64,000 nucleotides of DNA from Didemnitutus sp041906465 (GTDB lineage: Bacteria > Verrucomicrobiota > Verrucomicrobiia > Opitutales > Opitutaceae), in assembly GCA_041906465.1 (NCBI GenBank), contig JAYRJE010000015.1:117713-181712 (forward strand), read 5' to 3'. Made by a program: the position numbers and the translations under genes. Shown in pieces: positions 30,550 through 39,057 of the stretch; the first letter of the stretch is position 1, and every line of letters begins with the position of its first letter. The notes under the pieces were generated by a model, which had not been told where the DNA came from, made no database searches, and worked only from the letters and a program-made list of their open reading frames with translations.

Positions 30550-33500
30550 GTGAATCGCCCCAGCCCCAGCGTCAGTGCACACACCCCAGCGCTCAGTCAG
30601 TGTCGCTGGAGCAGAGTGCTACTATTCCTCTGGCTGGCCGCGCCAGCTCTCGCTCCGGCCGCCATCACCGGTTTGAGCTGGCGAAATAGCTCGGCGAGCA
30701 GCTCAAGCGTGCTCTCCACCGTCGAAGCCGGGCAGACGGTTTATGCCCGGGTGAACGCGACAAACATGTCCGGGCAGACCGTTTCCGTGACGGTCATGGA
30801 AAAGGACACCTTTGCCAACGACACGATCCAGACGCTCTCAGTTACCATTAACTCGTCCGGCTACGGCACGGCAGCGTGGACGGCGAAGTGGACGGACGAC
30901 GGTGTCGGCGGTGGCGATCCGGAGTATATCTTGCGGGCTAGCGGAGCGAGCGACTCGGCGCAGCTGAGCGTGACCGACAAGACGGGCCCAGGTGCGCCGG
31001 CGCTGAGTTCGCCGAGCGATGCGGCAACGGTGACAGCCAGTTCGGTGGCATTCAGTTGGGGCGCGTCGAGCGACTCAGCGAGCGGCAGCGGATTCCGCGA
31101 TTACACGCTCGAGTGGGCGAACAACAGCGCCTTCAGCTCCTCAACCCGCCGCACCGGACTGACGACGACCAGCTACACCGATACGGTCACTGCGGACGGA
31201 ACCTATTACTGGCGCGTCTACGCCTACGACAAGCTGGGCAATGCCACCGTGAGTTCGCCCGCGAGTCGCAGCTTCACGCGATCGACGCCGCGCATCACCG
31301 GGTTGAGCTGGCGGAACGGGTCGTCCAGTAGCGCGTCGACGCTCAGCACCATCGAGGCAGGGCAAACGGTCTATGTCCGCGTCGATGCCACCGGCATGGC
31401 GAGCTCGACGGTGCTGGTGACCATTCTGGAAAATGATCCGATTTCCAACGACACGATCCAGACGCTCTCAGTTACCATTAACTCGTCCGGCTATGGCACG
31501 GCGGCGTGGACGGCGAAGTGGACGGACGACGGTGTCGGCGGTGGCGATCCGGAGTATATCTTGCGGGCCAGCGGAGCGAGCGACTCCGCGCAATTGAGCG
31601 TGACCGACAAGACGGGCCCGAGTGCGCCGGCGCTGAGTTCGCCGAGCGATGCGGCAACGGTGACAGCCAGTTCGGTGGCATTCAGTTGGGGCGCGTCGAG
31701 CGACTCAGCGAGCGGCAGCGGATTCCGCGATTACACGCTCGAGTGGGCGAACAACAGCGCCTTCAGCTCCTCAACCCGCCGCACCGGACTGACGACGACC
31801 AGCTACACCGATACGGTCACTGCGGACGGAACCTATTACTGGCGCGTCTACGCCTACGACAAGCTGGGCAACTCAACCGTGAGTTCGCCCGCGAGTCGCA
31901 GTTTTATCCGCCTCACACCGCGCATCACTGCACTCAGCTGGCGCAGTGCCGCAACGACGAGCGCGCCGACCTTGGCGTCGGTTCGCGCCGGTCAAACGGC
32001 GGTGATCCGCATCGACTCCGTCGGTATGGCGGGCGGCAATGTTTCCGTGTCGGTCTACGAATCGGACCCCTTGGCGGATGATTTCGTGGAAACGATCAAC
32101 GTCCCGATTGGCGCGGACGGCGTTGGTTTCGCGAATTGGGCCGCGCGCTGGCTGGATGACGGCGTAGGCGGTGGCGATCCGGAGTTTCTGCTGCGCGTCG
32201 CCGGTGTGGCAGATTCGGCGCTGCTCACGGTCACGCCGTCGACGGGTGCGATCGCCGCGTCGCTCCGGGCGCTCAGCGAAACGCAGCCCGATCCGGCCCG
32301 CTTGAGCATCATGGTCGAGGAAACCGGGCAGGAAAAATTCGGCGCGGGCATCGCGACTCCGGTGCGCTTCGAGGATCTGGCGCCCGGAACCTATCATGTC
32401 ACCGGCAAATACCAGAGCCAAACCGGACACACGGAATACTGGAGTTGGAAGCGCAGCTACACCGTGGCGGCCGGTGCGACCACGGCGGCACCGCTGATTC
32501 GAAATTTGCCCTACGTGCGGGCGGTGGAGTTCGCGGCGGTCGACGCCGCAGGCGCGGAACGCATTCTGGGTGCGGGCGACAGCGTGAATCCCGGGAGCAC
32601 CGTCAAGGCACGCTTGTTGCTCGCGAATCCCACCGGATCGGCCGCGGCAGTGCGGTGGACGTTGGCACTCGACCGATTGCGGGACGCAACGAACGATGTG
32701 GTGCGCACCGGAACCACGACGATCGCCGGCGCGGCGACCGATACGACGGTCGAAGCGACTGTCAGTTTGTCCGATCTGGGCTCCTATTCGTATTTCGTAA
32801 CTCTTGAGACTGACCTTGAAGGTTTCCGCTACACGGATTCGTGGAGCTGGAACTCCTCGTTCGGTGTGTTTTCCGTGCCGCCGCCGCAGGTCTCGATCTG
32901 GCCGCTTCTGCCCATTGCGCTGCGGACAGGAGAATCGTCGACGATCACAATCAAGGTCATGCATCAGCAGGGCGACCAGATGGTCAATTCAAGTGGCGCG
33001 TCGGTGCAGGTTTTCGATGCTTTTGTGGGCGCGACGCCGATCGCGCTCCCGCTGACCGACGCCAATGGCGAGACGAGCTACAAGGTCACCGCTTCCGGTC
33101 GCACGGTGGCGGTCGACGCTACCGAGGATTTGGCGATTCGGGTGGTGGCCTCCCGTCCGGGCGGTGGTGTCGCGGAGACCACCAAGCGTGTGCGTCTGCA
33201 CAATCCGAAATTCGGCGTCACGGCGGTGACGCATGGCTATTTGCCCGGAGCCGGAACGGCGCCGGGATGGCTCTACGACCTGGCGATCGCGGTGCTCAAC
33301 CGGGCGGGACGCGGCAAACTATGGCTGATGAGTTTCGAGGAGAGCGGCGTCACCACCTTGACGCGGCTGAGTCTCACCGGCGCGGAGCAACGGGCGACCT
33401 CCGAGAAATTCTCGCCGCAATTCGTCGAGGGTTCCGATGCTTCCGCCGACGCGAGCAACCCGGCAAAGATCGGCGAACAGGTGATCATTTACCACTGGGG

Positions 33501-35823
33501 CACCTACGCCAACAACACCCTGGCCTCGCCACTCGGTCACGCGGCCGTCGCTGGTCATGCCTTGGAGGCTGCTCTGCGCGGCGGATGTGGCGAACATGCC
33601 GCATCCTTCCTCGCTGCGGGCACGCCGTTGCACCTGATTGCGCACAGTTTCGGCACCGTGGTGATCAGCGAGGCTGCGCGCCGGCTGGCCGCCGCGGATA
33701 TCGAAGTGGATCAGCTGACCGTGCTCGACCCTCACGATTTCGACGAGTTTTGGGTGCCGGTGGATGGCGACGCGCGATTGCCCAATGTGAATGTGTGGGA
33801 AAACGTGCGCTACGCGGACGACTATTTCGCCACGAAGGGTGGTGGTGCGTCGGACAATCCCCACGGGCGTGCGATCAATCATGCGCGCACGGAGGATCTC
33901 ACCGATTTCGACGGGTTCTACAATGCGTGGTTCAATCACTCGCATTCCAACACGCACGGTTTCTATCACGGAACGGTCAATCCCGGCAGCGTTGGTGACA
34001 AGGTTGATGGTCTCGAAGTTCGCTCCAGCTGGTATTCCGGACGCAAGTCGGACGAATCGGTGGGCTTCACCACCTCTCGTCTCGGCGGACGATTTGGCCG
34101 TGGTGACTTTCCCACGCGCGACAGTGGCGTCGTGGACTACCGCGAACCCGAGCGCCTGCCCGATTCCGATACTGGCTCGCTCGGTCAGGTGAACGATGTG
34201 GTGACTTATCCCGAGCGGCCCATTTTCAACGGCGACTTTTCGCTCTACGACGCCGGTGAAATTGTCGCGCCGTGCACCGTGCCCGGCTTTCTCGGCGCCA
34301 CCGAATTGCGCGGGCCGCTCCTGGAGGAAGTCGGCGGCGGCCAAGCCATGCTTTTGTCGTCGCCGCTGGTCGCGCTGACCCAGCCCGGGGACATGATGTT
34401 GTCGCGTGTGCGCACGGTGTTGACCTACCTGCCGGCGACGGCGCGCCAGTTCTCGTTCCGTTTGCGGCGCGGCTATACATACGCTCCGAGCGCGAGTGAT
34501 GACTACCTCGAAGTCGCCGTTTTGCGCGGCGGCACGCGTGAGCAGGTGCGTGAGCCGATCCGCGCTTCGCTGGTCGGCAACAGCGCGTTCGCCACCTACT
34601 ATGCCGACGTCTCGCGTTACGCGGGACAGGCTGTTCAATTTGAGTTTACGGTCACCGCGGGCGTGTTGGTCGGCGGGGTGGCGCCTGGTATTTCCGATTC
34701 GAATCTTTATCTCGACGACCTCGGACTGGTCACCTCCGACGACGCCACGGTGACCGTGACCGCAAGCCCCGCCAACGGCGGTTCGGTGCAGGGAGGTGGC
34801 ACATTCACCGCCGGCACGACCATCACGCTGACCGCCACTGCCGGCGCCGGTTTCACTTTCGTGAATTGGAACGATGGCATGACCAGTGCGGTGCGCCAAA
34901 TCACCGTTCCAGTCGGAGGCGCAAACTACACCGCCAATTTCAGCGCCAACACTTTCCTGCTGTCGGTCGACGTTTCGCCGCGCAACGCCGGCACCGTGAC
35001 GATAGCGCCGGCGAAGGCCCGCTACGACTTCGGTGAGGTCGTCACGCTCAGTGCGCAACCGGCCACGAACAACGGTTTCTACAGCTGGACGGGAGACCTT
35101 TCGGGCACGAATCCCGTGACGACCCTGACCATGTCAGCCGACAAAGCGGTTGGGGCGACTTTTTCGACGCTCGATGTGACACCGGCGCGGCGGCAGATCG
35201 CCGCCGGCGGAGGCGAACTCACCTGGCAAATCGCCGTCTCGCCTGGCACCCAGCCCGAGGTGGCGCTGGGCGCCCCGTGGCTCCGCGACGCGGTGATTGC
35301 GTCCACGGACGGGCAGAGCGGCTGGAGACTGACGCTCGCTGCGGATGTCAATCCGGGTTCGGCACGCACGGGCTACGTTGACGTGGTCGCTCATGGTCTG
35401 TCGCGACGGCTCTCGCTGGACCAAGCGGCCGCCGCTTCCGGTTATCAGACATGGCTCACTGCCCACTTTGCTGCCGACGAAGTTCAACAGACCGCAATTA
35501 GCGGACCGGCTGCGGATCCGGACCGCGATGGACTCTCCAATCTGCTTGAATACGCCTTTGGACTCGATCCGCGCTCGGTGAACGGAGCCATCCCGACCAC
35601 ATTGGAACTCACGTCTGGCGGATGGACTCTAACCTATGCCCGCCCGGCGGATCGCGGCGATGTCGTTTTCACAGTGGAAACGTCGGCGGATTTGAAAAAT
35701 TGGACCAATGCGGGAGTTTCCCACGTGCTCGTATCGACGGCCAACGGGGTCGAAACCTGGCGGGCCACTTACCCCGTGGATGGAGCCCCAAGCTGCTTCT
35801 TCCGCATCGTGGTTACGCGTTGA
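30550..35823 (+). CDS. Secreted multidomain protein with 210-residue repeats and an embedded lipase-like alpha/beta hydrolase
   Basis: The GTG start is supported by GCGAGGA eight bases upstream and by a signal peptide (VLLFLWLAAPALAPAA). Residues 39-565 hold two and a half copies of a 210-residue unit starting ITGLSWRN / ITALSWR. Each full unit is a beta domain plus a fibronectin-III-like domain (YTLEWANN, YYWRVYAYDKLGN). Residues about 887-1145 look like a lipase: THGYLPG, nucleophile motif AHSFG (Ser1033), LDPHD (Asp1060 or Asp1063), and a His-rich HSHSNTHGFYHG at 1130-1140 for the catalytic His. Then follow a jelly-roll-like part, InlB/Flg_new-type repeats (about 1399-1540), a BACON-like domain and the shared C-terminal module (DPDRDG, EYAFGLDP, CFFRIVVTR). 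The substrate is unknown. A short imperfect palindrome (CTTAGC...GCTAAG, 30490-30535) lies upstream. Confidence 0.88.
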   Translation: MNRPSPSVSAHTPALSQCRWSRVLLFLWLAAPALAPAAITGLSWRNSSASSSSVLSTVEAGQTVYARVNATNMSGQTVSVTVMEKDTFANDTIQTLSVTINSSGYGTAAWTAKWTDDGVGGGDPEYILRASGASDSAQLSVTDKTGPGAPALSSPSDAATVTASSVAFSWGASSDSASGSGFRDYTLEWANNSAFSSSTRRTGLTTTSYTDTVTADGTYYWRVYAYDKLGNATVSSPASRSFTRSTPRITGLSWRNGSSSSASTLSTIEAGQTVYVRVDATGMASSTVLVTILENDPISNDTIQTLSVTINSSGYGTAAWTAKWTDDGVGGGDPEYILRASGASDSAQLSVTDKTGPSAPALSSPSDAATVTASSVAFSWGASSDSASGSGFRDYTLEWANNSAFSSSTRRTGLTTTSYTDTVTADGTYYWRVYAYDKLGNSTVSSPASRSFIRLTPRITALSWRSAATTSAPTLASVRAGQTAVIRIDSVGMAGGNVSVSVYESDPLADDFVETINVPIGADGVGFANWAARWLDDGVGGGDPEFLLRVAGVADSALLTVTPSTGAIAASLRALSETQPDPARLSIMVEETGQEKFGAGIATPVRFEDLAPGTYHVTGKYQSQTGHTEYWSWKRSYTVAAGATTAAPLIRNLPYVRAVEFAAVDAAGAERILGAGDSVNPGSTVKARLLLANPTGSAAAVRWTLALDRLRDATNDVVRTGTTTIAGAATDTTVEATVSLSDLGSYSYFVTLETDLEGFRYTDSWSWNSSFGVFSVPPPQVSIWPLLPIALRTGESSTITIKVMHQQGDQMVNSSGASVQVFDAFVGATPIALPLTDANGETSYKVTASGRTVAVDATEDLAIRVVASRPGGGVAETTKRVRLHNPKFGVTAVTHGYLPGAGTAPGWLYDLAIAVLNRAGRGKLWLMSFEESGVTTLTRLSLTGAEQRATSEKFSPQFVEGSDASADASNPAKIGEQVIIYHWGTYANNTLASPLGHAAVAGHALEAALRGGCGEHAASFLAAGTPLHLIAHSFGTVVISEAARRLAAADIEVDQLTVLDPHDFDEFWVPVDGDARLPNVNVWENVRYADDYFATKGGGASDNPHGRAINHARTEDLTDFDGFYNAWFNHSHSNTHGFYHGTVNPGSVGDKVDGLEVRSSWYSGRKSDESVGFTTSRLGGRFGRGDFPTRDSGVVDYREPERLPDSDTGSLGQVNDVVTYPERPIFNGDFSLYDAGEIVAPCTVPGFLGATELRGPLLEEVGGGQAMLLSSPLVALTQPGDMMLSRVRTVLTYLPATARQFSFRLRRGYTYAPSASDDYLEVAVLRGGTREQVREPIRASLVGNSAFATYYADVSRYAGQAVQFEFTVTAGVLVGGVAPGISDSNLYLDDLGLVTSDDATVTVTASPANGGSVQGGGTFTAGTTITLTATAGAGFTFVNWNDGMTSAVRQITVPVGGANYTANFSANTFLLSVDVSPRNAGTVTIAPAKARYDFGEVVTLSAQPATNNGFYSWTGDLSGTNPVTTLTMSADKAVGATFSTLDVTPARRQIAAGGGELTWQIAVSPGTQPEVALGAPWLRDAVIASTDGQSGWRLTLAADVNPGSARTGYVDVVAHGLSRRLSLDQAAAASGYQTWLTAHFAADEVQQTAISGPAADPDRDGLSNLLEYAFGLDPRSVNGAIPTTLELTSGGWTLTYARPADRGDVVFTVETSADLKNWTNAGVSHVLVSTANGVETWRATYPVDGAPSCFFRIVVTR
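30815..31901 (+). repeat. Near-identical direct repeat of about 457 bp at a 630-bp offset
   Basis: Bases 30815-31271 recur at 31445-31901 with only a few substitutions, many of them silent. The offset is exactly 630 bp (210 codons), so the frame is kept. The flanking parts of each unit and the third unit (from 31924) are clearly diverged. The central stretch has therefore been duplicated or homogenised recently. Confidence 0.9.
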
Positions 35824-35826
35824 GCA

Positions 35827-37815
35827 CTATTCGACCGGCGCCGCCGGAAACTGCACGCACGGCTTCGGCGGGAGCGGGGCGGATTCGTCGAGGTAGAAGC
35901 CGGGGTGCGGCGGCTGGTTGTAGGCGACGTTCTGCCAGGCGATGCTGAGGCGGTATTGCGGGTCGTGCATCAGCGTGACGAGGCGATGCGTCGTCGGAAT
36001 CGTCGACGTGTAGATGTGCAACGCGGCGTTGTCGCGCGTGCGCCAGATGACTTCCTCGCGCCAGTCGCCCCAGAGATCGACGCTGAGTGCCGGCGTGGAT
36101 TTCGTGCCGTTGTTCGAGTCGCACTCTTCGGCGACGAGCAATGAGTCGAGCGCGCTGGTCTGCCAGTTCCATTTCACGATGCGGTTGCGATCGAGCAGTT
36201 CGTGCAGCAGGTCGCCATCCCAGAGGATCCCGAAGTTGCACGGGAAACCGCGCGGGCGGCGTTCGAGGAACTTCTCGCCGCGCATCGTGTAGAGGCCGTC
36301 CATGCCGGAGCCGGCGGCCCAGACTTCGGCGCCGGGGAAGCGCGGGTCGATGTTGAACGCGTTGCCGCGACCCGGGCCTTCGCCTTTGTCGCCGCCCTCG
36401 GTGTCGGCCTTCACGGATGGCACGAGGAGAATCGGGCGACCGGTGCGCGCGTCGCGGACGTTGATGCCTTCCCCGGCGAAGCGCTCCTGGATGCTCATGA
36501 TTTCGAGGCCGGGATTTTGCGGATCGAGATCGCCGACGTGGATCGCGTCGCCGTGGCCCCAGCCGGTCGAGTAGAGCCCCTTGCCGTCGTCATCGATCAC
36601 GCACGCGCCGTAGATGATTTCGTCGCGGCCGTCGCCGTCGACGTCGGCGACGGAGAGGTTGTGATTGCCCTGGCCGCGAAACTTTTCGTTGCCGGGTGTG
36701 CCGTCGTCGGAGTCGAACACCCAGCGCGGCGTGAGCTTGCCGTCGCGCCAATCCCACGCGGCGAGCACGGCGCGCGTGTAGTAGCCGCGGCACATCACGA
36801 TGCTCGGGTGCGTGCCGTCGAGGTAGGCGACGCCGGCGAGGAAACGATCGGAGCGGTTGCCTGAGCTGTCGCCCCACACGGCTTTCGCTTGCTCGGGCGT
36901 GGGATTGTCGGTGTCGGGATGGCGGCGCGGCGCGTAAGGCACGGTGGCGAGCGCGGCGCCGGTGCGGCCGTCGAACACGGTGAGATATTCCGGGCCGCGC
37001 AGGATGCGGCCCTCGAGGTGTGCGACGAGACCTTGGGGCGTGCGTGTGGCGCCGGTGGCATCGGGTGTCGGCACCGTGCCGCCGGCGGGCTCGCGCCAGT
37101 CGGCGTTTGCGTCGCCGATGATTTTGCTCGTGCCATCGACGCTGCCGTCAGCGGTCTTGCAGACGAACTCGGCGCGGCCATCGCCGTCGAAATCGTAGAC
37201 GAGAAACTGCGTGTAATGCGCGCCTTCGCGGACGTTTTTGCCGAGGTTGATCGTCCAGAGGAGTTTTCCGTCGAGCGTGTAGGCCTGGAAGATCGGCGCG
37301 TCAGTCGGACCGGCTTGGGAATTGTCGCGCGCGCGGCCGGTTTGGTGGAGGACGATTTCGTAGCGACCATCGCCGTCGAGGTCGCCGACGGAGGCGTCGT
37401 TCGGCGTGTAGCCGTCGATGGGCTGGAGTTTGAGCGTGTGATACGGCGCGCGCGGCGTGCCGGCGGCGAGCGTGTAGCCGCGGTCAGCAATGGCGGCAGC
37501 GAGTTCCTGTCCGTTGACGATGGTGCGCACGGTGTAGGAGACGGATTGAGCGGCGGGCGCGGCATCGTCGACGAACCACGTGGCGCCGGTGAGCGGAGCG
37601 GCGTTCAGCCTCGTGGTTGCCGAGCCGGCCGTGCGGTAAACGTTGAACGCGACGCCGTCGGGATCAGACGCGAGCACGCGCCAGGCGACGTAGTTTTTTC
37701 CGTCGGATTGCGGCACGGCGACCACGCCGCGATCGAGACGTTCCATGATCGGCGTGGCGTGGACGCCAAGAAACAAACCAGCGAGCAGGGGAAGAAAGCG
37801 AAACGGGGAGTGCAT
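35827..37815 (-). CDS. Secreted rhamnogalacturonan lyase, polysaccharide lyase family 11
   Basis: The protein matches PL11 enzymes (YesW/YesX type), which cleave the rhamnogalacturonan-I backbone of pectin by beta-elimination outside the cell. It starts PIMERLDRGVVAVP after the leader, followed by the typical NVYR and PYHTLKLQPIDGYTPNDASVGD regions. Three calcium-loop motifs of the eight-bladed PL11 propeller are visible: DLDGDGRYE (from residue 145), DFDGDGRAE (208) and DVDGDGRDE (391). The ATG at 37815 gives a clean signal peptide (SPFRFLPLLAGLFLGVHA). A GTG seven codons upstream is possible but spoils it. Full length for the family at about 660 residues. The stop lies three bases from the stop of the convergent upstream gene. 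It is the only clear carbohydrate-active enzyme in the window. Confidence 0.92.
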   Translation of the reverse strand: MHSPFRFLPLLAGLFLGVHATPIMERLDRGVVAVPQSDGKNYVAWRVLASDPDGVAFNVYRTAGSATTRLNAAPLTGATWFVDDAAPAAQSVSYTVRTIVNGQELAAAIADRGYTLAAGTPRAPYHTLKLQPIDGYTPNDASVGDLDGDGRYEIVLHQTGRARDNSQAGPTDAPIFQAYTLDGKLLWTINLGKNVREGAHYTQFLVYDFDGDGRAEFVCKTADGSVDGTSKIIGDANADWREPAGGTVPTPDATGATRTPQGLVAHLEGRILRGPEYLTVFDGRTGAALATVPYAPRRHPDTDNPTPEQAKAVWGDSSGNRSDRFLAGVAYLDGTHPSIVMCRGYYTRAVLAAWDWRDGKLTPRWVFDSDDGTPGNEKFRGQGNHNLSVADVDGDGRDEIIYGACVIDDDGKGLYSTGWGHGDAIHVGDLDPQNPGLEIMSIQERFAGEGINVRDARTGRPILLVPSVKADTEGGDKGEGPGRGNAFNIDPRFPGAEVWAAGSGMDGLYTMRGEKFLERRPRGFPCNFGILWDGDLLHELLDRNRIVKWNWQTSALDSLLVAEECDSNNGTKSTPALSVDLWGDWREEVIWRTRDNAALHIYTSTIPTTHRLVTLMHDPQYRLSIAWQNVAYNQPPHPGFYLDESAPLPPKPCVQFPAAPVE

Positions 37816-37861
37816 GGTGGGAAGGTGAGCGCGCACGGGTTGGGGCTAAACAGCAGGAGGA

Positions 37862-37926
37862 ACCACGGATTTCTCGGATGGCACGGATGAAGCGCCTGGA
37901 TCCGTGTGATCGGTGCAATCCGTGGT
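37862..37926. repeat. Nested palindromic element upstream of the PL11 lyase
   Basis: An outer 10-bp inverted repeat (ACCACGGATT at 37862-37871, AATCCGTGGT at 37917-37926) encloses an inner perfect 7-bp one (CACGGAT at 37882-37888, ATCCGTG at 37900-37906). The CACGGAT core occurs repeatedly within the element. It has the form of an interspersed palindromic repeat (REP/MITE-like) and could also act as a hairpin in the lyase leader. Confidence 0.55.
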
Positions 37927-38101
37927 GGATGGCTTGAGCGGAATTGGGGTTGATCAGAAACGCCGCGGACGCGAGCGCGGGCGGAGCGGACCGTCAACCA
38001 TCGAGGCTGCGCTTGCGACGCGCGGGCGAACGCGCTGGGATGCGGCTGTGATTCCGCCCGTGCAACGGCCCGACGCACCACGGTGGAGCGCATTGTCCTC
38101 A

Positions 38102-38788
38102 ATGCGCTCGAGCGATCGTCCCGCGGCGAGAATTCGAGAACGCGTTGATGCGCCGGAGGCACACAAGGGGCTTGCCCGCCTCTGGCGGGTCAACGCGTTC
38201 CACCTGCTACCGCCGCTCGCTCGAATCGTCATCGCCGTCGCGTTGTGGGCGTTGCCGTCGACGCCGATGAGCGCGGCGGAGAACCTGGCGGACGTGCTGC
38301 GCGGCTTCCGGGTCGCACCGGCTGGATTCGTGAGCGAGAACTTGCAGCGCGTCGCGGTTCCTTCGCCGAAGTCGCTCGTGCGCGAGTCGCGGCACGGCTA
38401 TGCGGCGTGGGCGGCGGATGTTTTCTCGGCGGACGAACTCGCCGACGCGCGCTTGAGCGGGCCTGACGCCGTGCGTGCCGCGGATGGTCTGACGAATTTG
38501 GAAAAATACGCGCTCGGGCTCGATCCGCACGACGTGGCGCGCGCGGCTGACTTGCCCGAGAGCGGACAGCTCGATGACCACTGGTTTCTTTGGTATCGGC
38601 GTCCGAGCGACACCGACGACGTCGAGTATCGCATCGAAGTTTCGACGGACGACGGCGCGACGTGGAGGAGCGGTGGCGTGACGCAGGAGCCGATCCTGGC
38701 GAACGACCTCGCCCAGTCCTGGCAGGCGCACTATCACGCGGCAGCGGGGCAGACGGTGCGCTGGCGGTTGGTGCCGCGACTGCGCTGA
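38102..38788 (+). CDS. Small exported protein consisting mainly of the shared C-terminal module
   Basis: About 228 residues from ATG 38102. The frame is open further upstream to 37913, but that part is compositionally poor. A hydrophobic segment (LLPPLARIVIAVALWALP) is followed by a short linker and then the module found at the end of the four giant proteins: YAAWAADVFSADEL, YALGLDP, WYRRPSDTDDVEY and a C-terminal RWRLVPRLR. The D-x-D-x-DG calcium loop is degenerate here (AVRAADG) and the ETWRATYP motif has become QSWQAHYH. It may be a stand-alone relative or the remnant of a larger gene. The start codon is uncertain; the coding nature of the C-terminal part is supported by the family resemblance. 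Confidence 0.6.
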   Translation: MRSSDRPAARIRERVDAPEAHKGLARLWRVNAFHLLPPLARIVIAVALWALPSTPMSAAENLADVLRGFRVAPAGFVSENLQRVAVPSPKSLVRESRHGYAAWAADVFSADELADARLSGPDAVRAADGLTNLEKYALGLDPHDVARAADLPESGQLDDHWFLWYRRPSDTDDVEYRIEVSTDDGATWRSGGVTQEPILANDLAQSWQAHYHAAAGQTVRWRLVPRLR

Positions 38789-39057
38789 GCAGCGCGCCTT
38801 TTCGCGATACGGTCGGGGCGGGGCAGCCTGTTTCCAGAAAAATCTTGCCGGCAATTGGGGGGATTTCAGCATGCGGGTTCGTCCATCGACAATGGGCCCA
38901 CCAAATCGGGATGTTTTGGTGTGTCGGCGCGGCGAAACGACATTGCCATGGATCTTCCCCCGCCCCCGCCCTCCCGCGCGTCCCGCCGGACCGCGCGAAA
39001 CCAAGAACGCGAGCGCGCTGACTTCCAGTGCGGCCCTGGAGTGTTGCCGCGCTGCCG

